This document shows, piece after piece, positions 28,453 to 37,536 of a DNA stretch of 55,552 nt. The notes below the pieces were generated by a model that saw nothing but the letters and a program-made list of their open reading frames with translations, ran no database searches and was not told where the DNA came from. Location: contig PKUC01000065.1 in NCBI GenBank assembly GCA_002868865.1, forward strand, positions 1-55,552, in the 5' to 3' direction. A program made the position numbers and the translations under genes. Each line of letters opens with the position of its first letter. Position 1 is the stretch's first letter. The stretch is from Desulfuromonas sp. Lineage in GTDB: Bacteria > Desulfobacterota > Desulfuromonadia > Desulfuromonadales > Geopsychrobacteraceae.

Positions 28453-31400
28453 TCAGTGGGTTTCAACGTGATCGGCATGGTGCTCCCGTAGACCGAACAG
28501 CCCTCTGATATCTTCCAGGATCAGATAGAGCGCCGGGATCAACAGCAGAATAATACCGGTAGCGAACAGAATGCCAAAGCCCAGACTGATTGCCATCGGG
28601 ATCAGAAACTGCGCCTGAACGCTGGTTTCGAGGATCATCGGCACCAGCCCGAAGAATGTGGTCAGCGAAGTCAGAAGGATCGGGCGAAACCGTCGTGTGC
28701 CCGCTTCAAGGAGGGCCTCGTAGGGCGCAATCCCCTGTCGGCGGTTGCTGTTGGTGCGGTCGATGAGCAGCAATGAGTCGTTGACGACGACTCCGGACAG
28801 GGCAACGAGACCGAACATGCTCAGCAGGCTCAAGTTAAAGCCCATCAGCAGATGTCCGAGGACGGCACCGATCATACCGAAGGGTATGGCGGACATGATC
28901 AGCAGCGGCTGACTGTAGCTGCGAAAGGGGATGGCTAGCAGCACAAAGATGGCGACCAGCGCGAACTTGAATCCTTCCATCATGCTTCCCATCGATTCGC
29001 GACGTTCCTTCTGCTCCCCTTCCATGTTAAAGGACAACCCCGGAAAGTCGATCGCCAGTTGTGGAAGAAGGCCCTGCTTCAAGTCGGACAGAATCTCAGA
29101 GGCGTTCGATTTTCGATCATCGACACTGGCGGTGACGTTGATGACCCGCTTGCGGTCGGTGCGACTGATCGATGAAAAGCCACGCCCTTCGACCACTCGG
29201 GCGGCCTGCAGCAGCGGGATTTCATTGCCGGCCGGGGTTCTGATCCGCATGTTTTCAAAGTTCCACAGCTTTTCGCGACTCTCTTCGGGGTAGCGCACCA
29301 TAACCCGCACTTCATTGCGGCCACGCTGCAGGCGCAGCGCTTCAGCGCCGTAGAAGGCCGACCGGACCTGCCGGCCGAGCTCGAGTTCGGTGATGCCCAA
29401 GGCCCGCCCCTGCGGAGTGAGGTGCAGCTTGATCTCCTTGTTGCCCAGAGCATAGGTGTCTTCGATGTCTCCAACTCCGGGATAGCTTTGTAGGGCGTCT
29501 TTCAGCCGGGCGGAGGCTTTATCGAGGACGGCAAAGTCCTCGTGGGCGAGCTGAACGTCGATGTTGGCCCCCATCCGCATCAGATTTGAGCTGAAGGTCA
29601 GGGAATCGACGCCGGGGAGGTCTCCAACCTTCTCTCGCCAGCGTTCAGCGACCTCTTTGGCCGGGATGTTGCGGTCCTCGCTCTTGGTCATGAACATAGC
29701 CACGGTACCGAGGTGGGTCCCGCTGCTGGTGCGTCCTCCACCGGGACCGCCCCCGGCGATCGTGCCGCCGGTCACGGAATAGATGTTGCGCAGAATCGAG
29801 TCCCCCTCGGCACGGAGCGCATCATACTCCTCGGCGGTTTCCAGGGACTTTTCAAGGAGCAGATCGACTACACGGGCGGTGTCGTCTATCGAGGCACCAC
29901 GATTCATCTGCAGGGCCGCGGTAATACGATCCCCGTCGACTTCGGGCATGAAGGTGAATTTCACCACCCCGCCCTTGACGATCCCAAGGGTGAGCAGCAG
30001 CGCAGCGATGCCCACGGCCAGTGATACATAGCGATAGTTCAGGTTCAGTTTCAGCAGGCGACGGTAGGGACCGTTGACGAACCGCTCCAGTCCACGGGAG
30101 AAAAATCCACGCACCGTTTCGATCTTTTGCAGCAGGCGCCCGGGACGTTTGTTCTGTTTGCCGAGGGTGAGGTGGGCCGGCAGAACCAGCAGCGACTCCA
30201 GCAGCGACATCAGCAGCAGGGTGATGACGATGATGGGGATCACCTTGATGAACTTGCCCATCATGCCGGCGACAAAGACCAGCGGCAGAAAGGCGGCGAC
30301 GGTGGTCATGATCGAAAAGGTGACCGGCACCGCAACTTCCAACGCTCCATCGATGGCCGCCCGCAGGTAGGGCTTGCCGAGCTGTCGATGTTCATAGATG
30401 TTTTCGCCGACGACGATGGCGTCGTCAACCACGATACCGAGGGCGAGGATAAAGGCGAACAGGGAGATCATGTTGATCGAAACCCCGAGTAGTGGCATCA
30501 AAAACAGGGTGCCGAAGAACGAGATCGGGATGCCGAGCATGACCCACAGCGCAAGTCGGATCTCCAGGAACAGGCCGAGGACGATAATGACGAGCGTCAG
30601 GCCGATCATGGCGTTCTTTTGGAGCAGATTCATGCGGCTTTCGAAAATTTCGGAGGTGTCGTTCCACACCGCCAGGTTCAGGCTGTCGGGCAGGTGCAGA
30701 GATTTTTGCGCGACGTAGTTTCTGATCTGCTCCGACATTTCGATCGGCTTCTGCTCGCCGATGCGGAACACTTTGACCATCGCGGCGGGCATGCCGTCAA
30801 AGCGGGCATACTGTTCGCTGTCTTCAAAGGCGTCTCGTACCGTGGCGATGTCGCCGAGGGTGACCCGGGTGCCGTCGGTGGCGCTGAGGATGACGATGTC
30901 GGCATATTCCGGGCCCCAGTAACGGCGCTCTTTGGTCCGCAGCAGGATCTCTCCGCCGTCGGTTTTGACCGATCCGCCCGGCAGGTCGAGAGAAGCCAGC
31001 CGGATCTTGCTGGCAACCTGCTCGAGGGTCAGATTGTAGCGACGCAGGTTTTCTTCGCTGATGTCCACCGAGATCTCAAAATCACGCACGCCACCCAGAT
31101 CGATCTGAGAAATATTCGGAAGTTCGAGCAGTTCATTACGGATGGTTTCAGCCTGTTCGCGCAGGCTCCGTTCGGAGACATCACCGTAGATGACCACCGA
31201 AATGACCTCGCGGCGGTTCAACAGTTTGCTGACCACCGGTTTTTCAGCGTCTTCCGGAAAGGTGGTGATCCGGTCGATCTCGCTTTTGATATCCTGGAGG
31301 ATCAGATCGGGGTCCTGATCGGTGTAGATCTCGGCACTGACGGTTCCGATCCCTTCCGATGCGCTCGATTTGATCTGTTTGATGCCATCGACCGCGCTGA

Positions 31401-31614
31401 GACTTTCTTCGATCTTCAGCAGGATGCCGTCTTCAACCTCTTCGGGGCCGGCACCGGGGTAGGCGACCGCGACCTGAATCCAGTCGAGGGAGACTTCAGG
31501 GAAGACCTCTTGGGTGATCTTCGGTGCCATCATCAGGCCGCCGAGGATCAGGACCAGCATCAGCAGGTTGGCGGCCACATGATTTTTGGCCATCCAGCGG
31601 ATTGCACTCATCAT
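28453..31614 (-). CDS. RND-family efflux transporter, inner membrane pump
   Basis: A 1053-residue RND permease of the AcrB/HAE type. It has a membrane helix at residues about 14-32, a large periplasmic loop (PGAGPEEVEDGIL..., GIKQIKSSASEG), a central membrane block with ALGIVVDDAIVVGENIYEH, in which two adjacent Asp residues of helix 4 are expected to carry protons, a second periplasmic loop, and a final membrane block (PFGMIGAVLGHLLMGFNLSLLSMFGLVALSGVVVNDSLLLID). It would use the proton gradient to expel drugs, solvents or bile-like compounds through the adaptor and the outer membrane channel encoded just upstream. The start overlaps the adaptor stop by 4 nt. Confidence 0.94.
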   Translation of the reverse strand: MMSAIRWMAKNHVAANLLMLVLILGGLMMAPKITQEVFPEVSLDWIQVAVAYPGAGPEEVEDGILLKIEESLSAVDGIKQIKSSASEGIGTVSAEIYTDQDPDLILQDIKSEIDRITTFPEDAEKPVVSKLLNRREVISVVIYGDVSERSLREQAETIRNELLELPNISQIDLGGVRDFEISVDISEENLRRYNLTLEQVASKIRLASLDLPGGSVKTDGGEILLRTKERRYWGPEYADIVILSATDGTRVTLGDIATVRDAFEDSEQYARFDGMPAAMVKVFRIGEQKPIEMSEQIRNYVAQKSLHLPDSLNLAVWNDTSEIFESRMNLLQKNAMIGLTLVIIVLGLFLEIRLALWVMLGIPISFFGTLFLMPLLGVSINMISLFAFILALGIVVDDAIVVGENIYEHRQLGKPYLRAAIDGALEVAVPVTFSIMTTVAAFLPLVFVAGMMGKFIKVIPIIVITLLLMSLLESLLVLPAHLTLGKQNKRPGRLLQKIETVRGFFSRGLERFVNGPYRRLLKLNLNYRYVSLAVGIAALLLTLGIVKGGVVKFTFMPEVDGDRITAALQMNRGASIDDTARVVDLLLEKSLETAEEYDALRAEGDSILRNIYSVTGGTIAGGGPGGGRTSSGTHLGTVAMFMTKSEDRNIPAKEVAERWREKVGDLPGVDSLTFSSNLMRMGANIDVQLAHEDFAVLDKASARLKDALQSYPGVGDIEDTYALGNKEIKLHLTPQGRALGITELELGRQVRSAFYGAEALRLQRGRNEVRVMVRYPEESREKLWNFENMRIRTPAGNEIPLLQAARVVEGRGFSSISRTDRKRVINVTASVDDRKSNASEILSDLKQGLLPQLAIDFPGLSFNMEGEQKERRESMGSMMEGFKFALVAIFVLLAIPFRSYSQPLLIMSAIPFGMIGAVLGHLLMGFNLSLLSMFGLVALSGVVVNDSLLLIDRTNSNRRQGIAPYEALLEAGTRRFRPILLTSLTTFFGLVPMILETSVQAQFLIPMAISLGFGILFATGIILLLIPALYLILEDIRGLFGLREHHADHVETH

Positions 31615-32795
31615 CGTGTCTGCTCCTGCGCCATCGGGCGGAGCAGAAGGCCGGTGACCGCCCCGTCCAGCGTCGTCAGGATCATCCGTTCACCAGCGCT
31701 TAGTCCCTCGTCGATCAGCAGGGTGTCCTGCTCACGACGCAGCACATGAACAGGACGGATCTGAAGACGGTCTTCGAGATCAGCCAGCCAGACGCTGTAG
31801 TTTTCGCGCAGTGCACTGCGGGGAATACTGACCACCTCTGGCAGGTGGGTGCCGTGCAGGGCGACATCGACAAACAGACCGACCGACAGATCAAGCTGTC
31901 CTTGCGGGGTGCTCCGGTTGCCGTCGGCGGTGTCCACCGCGACTATGATCGTCGCCATATGGCTGGCAGGATCGATTTCGCCCGCCGAGCGGACGATCTC
32001 ACCGGTCCACGTCAAACGCTCTGATCCGGATGTCAGGCTGATTGTGGCCCGACTGCCGGTGTGGGTATCTCCGGCCCGCGGGATATCGAGCCACTGCAGT
32101 TCGCTCAGTGGCAGGGGCACCTTTATCTCCGCCTGTGCGGTACCGGCTAGGGTGGCGACCGCAGTCCCCGCCCGCAGGTACTGCCCTGGGTCGACCTGCT
32201 CTGTGCGGATCCGGCAGTCGAACGGTGCATACAGGGTGGTCCGTTGCAGATTGAGCTGCGCTTTCTTCAGCCCGGCGCGGGCCGCGTCGAGATTGGCCTT
32301 CTCCTTCTTCAGCTGCGGGGCGCGCAGCACCAGTGGGCTAGGTTCCCCTTTGTCGTCCATGTTCAGCAACTGCCACTCTTCAAGGGCGAGTTTGGATTGT
32401 TGCTCCTCTGTCTGCAGGGCGACCTCGGCCTGGGCGAGGGTCGCTTGTGCTTGTTCAACCGCGAGACGGTAATCACGCTGATCGATTTCGAGCAGTTTTT
32501 CGCCCTTACGGAAAAAACCGCCGGTGACCAATTGCGGCGACAGCCAGTCGATCTTGCCGCTGACCTCCGGGACCAGAGAAATCTCCATGCCGGGGGCGAC
32601 CGTGCCGGTGGCATGGACCGTGACCTGATGCGGCTGAGTTGCGATCGTCAGAACCTCGACCAGCAGGCCACGTTGGGGTTGTGCCTGTTTTTTCGGGGGG
32701 GTACTGAGCCCGGTCAGGCTTTTAAAGCCGATGACGCCGATGACCAGGATGATCAGCGGCAGAATGATCTTGAGGAGCAGATTTTTTTTACTCAT
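31611..32795 (-). CDS. RND efflux periplasmic adaptor (membrane fusion protein)
   Basis: A 394-residue HlyD/AcrA-family adaptor. An N-terminal membrane anchor (LLLKIILPLIILVIGVIGF) is not followed by a lipobox. Then come a lipoyl-type half motif (VTVHATGTVAPGMEISLVPEVSGKID), an alpha hairpin of about 100 residues with heptads (about 115-185), the second lipoyl half (LYAPFDCRIRTEQVDPGQYLRAGTAVATLAG) and beta-barrel and membrane-proximal domains. It links the inner membrane pump to the TolC-type channel. It overlaps the pump gene by 4 nt and the outer membrane factor gene by 8 nt, so the three are tightly coupled. Confidence 0.92.
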   Translation of the reverse strand: MSKKNLLLKIILPLIILVIGVIGFKSLTGLSTPPKKQAQPQRGLLVEVLTIATQPHQVTVHATGTVAPGMEISLVPEVSGKIDWLSPQLVTGGFFRKGEKLLEIDQRDYRLAVEQAQATLAQAEVALQTEEQQSKLALEEWQLLNMDDKGEPSPLVLRAPQLKKEKANLDAARAGLKKAQLNLQRTTLYAPFDCRIRTEQVDPGQYLRAGTAVATLAGTAQAEIKVPLPLSELQWLDIPRAGDTHTGSRATISLTSGSERLTWTGEIVRSAGEIDPASHMATIIVAVDTADGNRSTPQGQLDLSVGLFVDVALHGTHLPEVVSIPRSALRENYSVWLADLEDRLQIRPVHVLRREQDTLLIDEGLSAGERMILTTLDGAVTGLLLRPMAQEQTR

Positions 32796-34203
32796 GGGAA
32801 TCAGCCTTTTTCGTGATGAGGCGTTGGGTTATATGGTCGTTCATCCACTGTCCGCCCAGAGCGCGGGCCAGGGTGATCCGTTCGGTCAAGAGCTGCTGAC
32901 GCGCGGAGAGCAGCTGGCTGTGGGTGTCAAAGTTGCTGCGCTGTGCTACCAGCACCGGCAGGTAGTCGGTCAGTCCCGAACGATATCGTTGCCGGGCCAG
33001 ACGCAGGGTGGCTTCCGTCATCCGCTTGGTGGCAGCCAGTTGGGTGATGCGCAGTTCTGTGGTGCGGTTGCGTGTCAGAGCGTCTTCAACTTCACGGAAG
33101 GCGATAAGCACCTGCTGCCGATAGCGCGAGACGGCCTGATCGAGCGCAGCGCGGCTGCGTGTGACTTCGGCTTTGCGACGACCGGCGTCGAGGAGCGGAA
33201 CGGTCAACTGACCGAGAAAGTTCCAGAAGTTTCCTTCGATCAGCCCGCTGGTGACTTCCTGGTGACTGCGTCCGTACGAACCGATCAGGTTGATGCGAGG
33301 AAAACGCTCGGCAATCGCTGTGGCGATGCGGGCGTCGGCCGCAGCTACACGATGGAGCTGCGCCTGCAGGTCGGGTCGCTGTGCGAGCAGATCAGCAGGG
33401 AGTCCGGTCGGGAACATGTCGGGGACCGGTGGCAGAATATGGAGGTCCCCGGCGCTTTGCCGGTCGGGGTAGCGCCCCAGCAGTACGGCGATGGCATGTT
33501 CGCTGATTGCCAGCGCACTTTCGCTGGCATGCCGGTTGGCCCGAACCTGGCTCAAGCTCTGGCGTGCCTGATAGACATCGATGGAGCCGACCAGACCTTT
33601 CTTGTAGCGGTTCTCTACCAGCGACAGGGTCTCTTTAAAGGACTCGATAGTCTGGTCGGCCAAGGCCAGTTGAGCGCGCTGTCCAATGACCTGATAGTAG
33701 AGCGAGGCCAATTGAGCAGACAGGCTCAGGTAGAGGGTTTTGGTGTCTTCGATGCTGGCACTGACGTCCTGTGCCGCTGCGTCGTGCTGACTGGCGAGCC
33801 TGTTCCACAGATCGATCTCAAACGCTGCCGAGGCGGCGACCTGCCAGCTGTCCGTTGTCGCGTCCCCGACCAGTTGGGGTTGCTGTGAGCGGCCCTTTTG
33901 TCCTTCCAAATTCAGGGTCGGATAACGGCTGCTGTTGCTGGCGCTGAGGAGTGCTCGGGATTGCTCCAGTCTGGCGAAGGCCTGTTTGAGCTCGAGATTT
34001 CCGGCAAACAGCTCATCCATCAAGCGGTTTAAGTGTGGGTCGTTAAAGCTCAGCCACCAGGAGTCCGGTGAAGCGGATGTGGCCGAAGACGACTGTTCGA
34101 TGTACTGGTCGGGCGGCTCCGGTGCAATCAGCTCGTGGGGGGTGTGGAGGCTGCAGGCTGTTAACAGGACAAGGCAGAGACAGTGTGTGGCAAGCTTCAG
34201 CAT
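32788..34203 (-). CDS. Outer membrane efflux lipoprotein, TolC/NodT type
   Basis: A 471-residue outer membrane factor. The chosen ATG at 34203 follows GGAGG and starts a lipoprotein signal (LCLVLLTAC, lipidated Cys17); an upstream in-frame extension lies within tetR and has no such signal. The mature part carries two copies of the OMF repeat of long helices (DPHLNRLMDELFAGNLELKQAFARLEQSRALL, and a second copy in the C-terminal half) that form the periplasmic tunnel as a trimer. The start overlaps the tetR stop by 7 nt. The end reads through the start of the adaptor gene. Confidence 0.92.
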   Translation of the reverse strand: MLKLATHCLCLVLLTACSLHTPHELIAPEPPDQYIEQSSSATSASPDSWWLSFNDPHLNRLMDELFAGNLELKQAFARLEQSRALLSASNSSRYPTLNLEGQKGRSQQPQLVGDATTDSWQVAASAAFEIDLWNRLASQHDAAAQDVSASIEDTKTLYLSLSAQLASLYYQVIGQRAQLALADQTIESFKETLSLVENRYKKGLVGSIDVYQARQSLSQVRANRHASESALAISEHAIAVLLGRYPDRQSAGDLHILPPVPDMFPTGLPADLLAQRPDLQAQLHRVAAADARIATAIAERFPRINLIGSYGRSHQEVTSGLIEGNFWNFLGQLTVPLLDAGRRKAEVTRSRAALDQAVSRYRQQVLIAFREVEDALTRNRTTELRITQLAATKRMTEATLRLARQRYRSGLTDYLPVLVAQRSNFDTHSQLLSARQQLLTERITLARALGGQWMNDHITQRLITKKADSHE

Positions 34204-34832
34204 GGGGCCTCCAGTCCGGCGCAGGCAAAGCGAATCATCTCTTCGGCCTGTGGTGTATCGGTCAAGGGTTGGGGGATGCCGGGGATCGATATTTGGGGGC
34301 GGGCACCAGCGCACATGACGTGGCTCATTGCTCCTAGGACGAAATGGAGTCGCGTCAGCAAGATTTCTTCCGCCAGCTCGGGCCGGGCCTTTTTTAGCCC
34401 TTCGTAGAGGAGGATAAACAGGGGCATGACCTGTTGGATAAAGCAGTTACGCACGGTCTCGTCCGGTTCGTTCATTGCTCGACCAATCAGGGCAATAAAT
34501 TCGACCGCCCCGGGACCTTCATTACGAAAAGCAAGAGTCGGCTCGATAAAGGCACGCAGCAAGTCGGTCGTGCGCGGCCGACGTTGTTCGGTGGCAGCAG
34601 TGGAAAGGATCTTTTCTATCCGGTCGGCACGTCGTTGGTTGAGTGGCTTCAGGCGCCGCTCAATGACCGCCTTGAGCAGTCCTTCCTTGGAACCGAAGTG
34701 ATAATTGACCGCCGCGAGATTGGCGTCGGCCGTGGTGGTGATTGTTCGCAGTGAGGTGAAGTGGTAGCCCTCTTTGGCGAACAGCTGTTCGGCGGCATTG
34801 AGAATGCGGCTTTTGGTATCGATCTGTGTCAT
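34197..34832 (-). CDS. TetR/AcrR-family repressor of the efflux operon
   Basis: A 211-residue regulator. Residues 8-55 hold the TetR helix-turn-helix (RILNAAEQLFAKEGYHFTSLRTITTTADANLAAVNYHFGSKEGLL, which is typical of the family). The rest is an all-helical ligand-binding and dimerisation domain. It is the first gene of the tetR-OMF-adaptor-RND operon, and a palindrome lies between the -35 and -10 of its promoter. The simplest model is autorepression of the whole operon, lifted when the repressor binds a pump substrate. The ligand is unknown. Confidence 0.9.
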   Translation of the reverse strand: MTQIDTKSRILNAAEQLFAKEGYHFTSLRTITTTADANLAAVNYHFGSKEGLLKAVIERRLKPLNQRRADRIEKILSTAATEQRRPRTTDLLRAFIEPTLAFRNEGPGAVEFIALIGRAMNEPDETVRNCFIQQVMPLFILLYEGLKKARPELAEEILLTRLHFVLGAMSHVMCAGARPQISIPGIPQPLTDTPQAEEMIRFACAGLEAPC

Positions 34833-34862
34833 GACCTGTCCTGAACTTAAGGTTGAACGGTC

Positions 34863-34890
34863 ATTTAAAACACTCGTTTTAATTTGTCAA
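34863..34890 (-). promoter_or_regulatory. Efflux-operon promoter with embedded TetR-type operator
   Basis: On the minus strand there is a perfect TTGACA (34885-34890), a 16-nt spacer and TTAAAT (34863-34868). The spacer and -10 contain the inverted repeat TTAAAAC-GAGT-GTTTTAA (34865-34882), in the classic position for a repressor that blocks RNA polymerase. A further imperfect palindrome, TGACCGTTCA, follows downstream. Confidence 0.65.
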
Positions 34891-34972
34891 GTGAAAGAGT
34901 GTAAAGTCATGTAAACTTCTTAGGTGTCGGTTGACTGCAAGGCTGCAGGCGGCAAGCGGCAAGGAAGGAAAT

Positions 34973-35167
34973 CTAACCTGACAGCCAGTCGTAGAGAAAC
35001 TTGCCCGCGACTCCGAAAACAACCAGTTCGATGACAAAAAGCCAGAGGATAAAGCGTTTTTTATTGCTGCCCTGTCTGCCTGTTGTCGGCAGGATCTTTT
35101 CTATGTCGCGGGACATGTTATTCCACGCTTCTTTGAAAATGCTGCTTTGCTGAGGGGATTTATTCAC
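34973..35167 (-). CDS. 64-residue single-pass membrane protein
   Basis: A small hypothetical protein starting at GTG 35167, with GGAG 7 nt upstream. The first 38 residues are polar and charged (FKEAWNNMSRDIEKILPTTGRQGSNKKR). One strong membrane helix follows (FILWLFVIELVVFGVAGKFLYDWL), ending at the C-terminus. The Arg/Lys-rich stretch before the helix predicts the N-terminus in the cytoplasm. I do not recognise the family. It is divergent from the ANTAR regulator gene and codirectional with tetR, 140 nt upstream of it, and has no clear functional link to either. The region 34833-34972 holds only the efflux-operon promoter and a G/C-rich stretch without a clear terminator. Confidence 0.55.
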   Translation of the reverse strand: MNKSPQQSSIFKEAWNNMSRDIEKILPTTGRQGSNKKRFILWLFVIELVVFGVAGKFLYDWLSG

Positions 35168-35199
35168 TGAAGTTCTCCGTTGTCTGTGGTGTGCTTTTC

Positions 35200-35228
35200 A
35201 GTGAACCAGCTGGTGGAAGCGCTGTCAA
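35200..35228 (-). promoter_or_regulatory. Possible promoter for the 64-residue membrane protein
   Basis: On the minus strand there is TTGACA (35223-35228), a 17-nt spacer and TTCACT (35200-35205). The -35 is perfect and the -10 is weak. The palindrome ACCAGCTGGT (35205-35214) lies mostly in the spacer and could bind a regulator. Confidence 0.35.
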
Positions 35229-35251
35229 TCACTACTGAGATAGTTTCGTGA

Positions 35252-35267
35252 TGGCATCCTCTATGCA
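35252..35267 (+). promoter_or_regulatory. Sigma-54 promoter for the ANTAR regulator-kinase pair
   Basis: TGGCAT (35252-35257), 5 nt and ATGCA (35263-35267) place GG and GC exactly 10 nt apart, the fixed geometry of -24/-12 promoters. It lies 48 nt before the start codon, giving a short leader. Consensus is TGGCAC-N5-TTGCA; both halves are one base off. Confidence 0.6.
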
Positions 35268-35315
35268 CCTCTATGGTTCTGCGATAATTATTTAACTCCT
35301 CAGGAGAAACACAAT

Positions 35316-35879
35316 ATGAAAACAGCTCTTGTGGTTGACGACGAACCGTTGATGCGTCGCTGCGTATCTGAAACCCTTGATAGCTATGGCTTTGAGCGAA
35401 TTATTGAAGCGGAAGACGGCGCACAGGCGATCAACCTTGTCGCCTTGGAGAAGCCGCTTTTGGTGGTGATGGATGTACAGATGCCAGTGCTGGACGGGGT
35501 CACGGCTGCTGAAAAAATAGGCAAAGACAATCCGACGCCGATCGTACTGCTGACAGCGACCCACGATAGCGAGACCATTGGGCGGGCCCGCGACGCCGGG
35601 GTGATGAGCTATCTGCTTAAGCCGTTTCGTGAAGCAGACCTGCCGCCGGCGATCGATCTGGCGATCCATCATTTTATCGAGATGAATGCGCTGCGTGATG
35701 AGGTGGCCGAGCTGAAAGAAACCCTCGAAACCCGTAAACTGATCGAGCGGGCCAAGGGTGTGTTTATTGCCCAGGGACTTTCCGAGCCGGACGCATATCG
35801 TAAAATGCAGAAGCTGGCGATGGACAAGAGAAAATCGTTGAAGAATGTGGCAGAAGCAATCCTATTGATGGCGGAGTGA
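35316..35879 (+). CDS. ANTAR-domain response regulator (GnfR/NasT-like RNA-binding antiterminator)
   Basis: A 187-residue two-domain protein. Residues 1-118 are a receiver (ALVVDDEP, phosphoacceptor Asp53 in VVMDVQMPVLDG, LLKPF). Residues about 125-187 are an ANTAR domain: a helix with ELKETLETRKLIERAKGVFIAQGLSEPDAYRKMQKLAMDKRKSLKNVAEAIL. ANTAR proteins bind paired RNA hairpins with hexaloops and prevent intrinsic termination. Phosphorylation drives dimerisation and RNA binding. A histidine kinase gene follows with a TGATG overlap, and glnB-amtB, whose leader carries an ANTAR-type hairpin pair, comes next. In Geobacter the GnfK/GnfR pair controls nitrogen fixation and ammonium genes this way; orthology here is inference. 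GGAG precedes the ATG. Confidence 0.9.
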   Translation: MKTALVVDDEPLMRRCVSETLDSYGFERIIEAEDGAQAINLVALEKPLLVVMDVQMPVLDGVTAAEKIGKDNPTPIVLLTATHDSETIGRARDAGVMSYLLKPFREADLPPAIDLAIHHFIEMNALRDEVAELKETLETRKLIERAKGVFIAQGLSEPDAYRKMQKLAMDKRKSLKNVAEAILLMAE

Positions 35880-37477
35880 TGACTTCAGCGACTCAACAAC
35901 AGAAACTGTTTCAGGCGCTGATCGATATCGGCAAGGAGCTGGCGTCGATCACCGACCTGGATTATCTGTTAGAGCGGATTCTCGAAATTTCGCGGGATGT
36001 GTTCCGTTTTGAAAACGCCATCATCCGTCTGCTGACCGAAGACGGTCAGATGCTGCGCACGGTGGCCTCGTTCGGCTACAGCGCCGCCTCGACCGAACCG
36101 CTCTTGCGGGTCGGGCGGGGGGTCATGGGTCGCGTGGCCGGTAGCGGCGAGCCGATGTTGATTGCCGATCTTGCTGAGGCCGACGATTACGTGGCGGGGA
36201 TCGATGATGCGCGCTCGGAACTGGCGGTTCCGCTGATTGCGCGGGATCGGGTCATCGGAGTGTTCAACGTCGAGAGTCCCGTTCCCGACGCATTTAATCA
36301 GATCGATTGTGATGCGCTGCTGACCATGGCCGGACAGGCGGCGATCGCCATCGAAAACGCCCGTCTGTATGATGATCTGCGTGCCATGTCGCGTGCCAAC
36401 GAAGAGCTTCATCAGGTGAATGACCGCATTCTCCAGAGTGTCAGCCTGGGGATCTACACCGTTGACGATCAGTTACGGATCACCTCGTGGAACAAACGGA
36501 TGGGGCGAATGAGCGGGCTCGGGGCGCAGCAGGCGCTGGGACGGTCGGTGCTGGAACTGTTTCCGGTCCTTGAAGAAGAAGGGATCGCAGACCGGCTGCG
36601 CCGCGTGCTGTCCACCGGTGAGCCGGAGAAATTGCGCCTGTTGCACCGTGGCAAGGCTGGTGGCAACCGTCTGCAGAAGAGGCGATTGACACCGCTGAAA
36701 GAGGACGGTGAAACCATCGGTGTGGTTGTTATCGTCGAGGATATTACCGAATTCGAAAACCTGCTCGCGCAGACCATCCAGTCGGAAAAGCTTGCCGAGG
36801 TCGGTCGTATGAGCGCCGGCATCGCTCATGAAATCAACAACCCCCTTGCGGTGATCAGTTATGCTGGCCAGCTGTTGCTGCGGGACCCTCACTTTGACGC
36901 GGAACAGCGCGAACTGCTGGAACGGATCGACAGTGAGGTGGCGCGGCTCAAAACCCTGACCGGAGGGCTGCTGTCTTTTTCCGGCAATGTCGACGAAACC
37001 CGCACGGATGTCGATCTCAATCAGGTGATCGAGGATGTCCTCACCCTGCTCGGCTATGAGCTGAATAAAAAACAGATAGATCTGCAGCGCGATTTCTGTG
37101 AGCTGCCGACCATCACCGGTAATAAAAATGCTTTGAAGCAGGTCTTTATCAATCTGATTCTCAATGCCGTACAGGCGATGGAGTCGGCCGGCGAGTTGCG
37201 GTTGATCACCCAGACCTATGCCGATGCGGGCGTGAAGGTCAGTGTCTGCGACAACGGTCCCGGCATCCCCGCTGACAGACAGGAAAAGATCTTCGAGCCT
37301 TTCTTTACCGCTCGTAAGGATGGTGAAGGAACCGGGCTGGGACTTTATATCTGTCGCAAGATAGTGACCGACCACGGCGGCAGCCTGCGCCTCAAGCGGG
37401 ATGTCGATGTCGGTTGCTGTTTTGAACTGCTGTTGCCGACGTCCGGTGCTCGAACAGGGGGCACGCTAGCTCAATAA
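35879..37477 (+). CDS. GAF-PAS histidine kinase, probable partner of the ANTAR regulator (GnfK-like)
   Basis: A 532-residue kinase. Residues about 20-165 are a GAF domain (LDYLLERILEISRDVF to AAIAIENARLYDDL). Residues about 185-300 are a PAS domain (VSLGIYTVDDQLRITSWNKRMGRMSG). The HisKA dimerisation domain has the phosphorylated His317 in MSAGIAHEINNPL, and the HATPase_c domain has N (QVFINLILNAVQAM), G1 (VCDNGPGIP), F (FEPFFTARKDG) and G2 (GTGLGLYICRKI) boxes. No membrane helix is seen, so it senses a cytoplasmic cue, plausibly nitrogen status. I prefer ATG 35879, which overlaps the regulator stop codon, over the GTG three bases earlier. Confidence 0.9.
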   Translation: MTSATQQQKLFQALIDIGKELASITDLDYLLERILEISRDVFRFENAIIRLLTEDGQMLRTVASFGYSAASTEPLLRVGRGVMGRVAGSGEPMLIADLAEADDYVAGIDDARSELAVPLIARDRVIGVFNVESPVPDAFNQIDCDALLTMAGQAAIAIENARLYDDLRAMSRANEELHQVNDRILQSVSLGIYTVDDQLRITSWNKRMGRMSGLGAQQALGRSVLELFPVLEEEGIADRLRRVLSTGEPEKLRLLHRGKAGGNRLQKRRLTPLKEDGETIGVVVIVEDITEFENLLAQTIQSEKLAEVGRMSAGIAHEINNPLAVISYAGQLLLRDPHFDAEQRELLERIDSEVARLKTLTGGLLSFSGNVDETRTDVDLNQVIEDVLTLLGYELNKKQIDLQRDFCELPTITGNKNALKQVFINLILNAVQAMESAGELRLITQTYADAGVKVSVCDNGPGIPADRQEKIFEPFFTARKDGEGTGLGLYICRKIVTDHGGSLRLKRDVDVGCCFELLLPTSGARTGGTLAQ

Positions 37478-37536
37478 ATAGGCAATGTGGCAGCCCTGGC
37501 CGACCTTTTTCTTTTAAAAACAGGTCGTTACGGTTT

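Noticed and set aside
30619-31749. 376-codon plus-strand open frame opposite the RND pump gene
   Set aside because: Shadow frame; the pump and its overlaps with the adaptor gene are unambiguous.
37501-37527. Inverted repeat CGACCT...AGGTCG as a terminator of the kinase gene
   Set aside because: No T run follows; it is kept only as a possible binding site upstream of the sigma-54 promoter.
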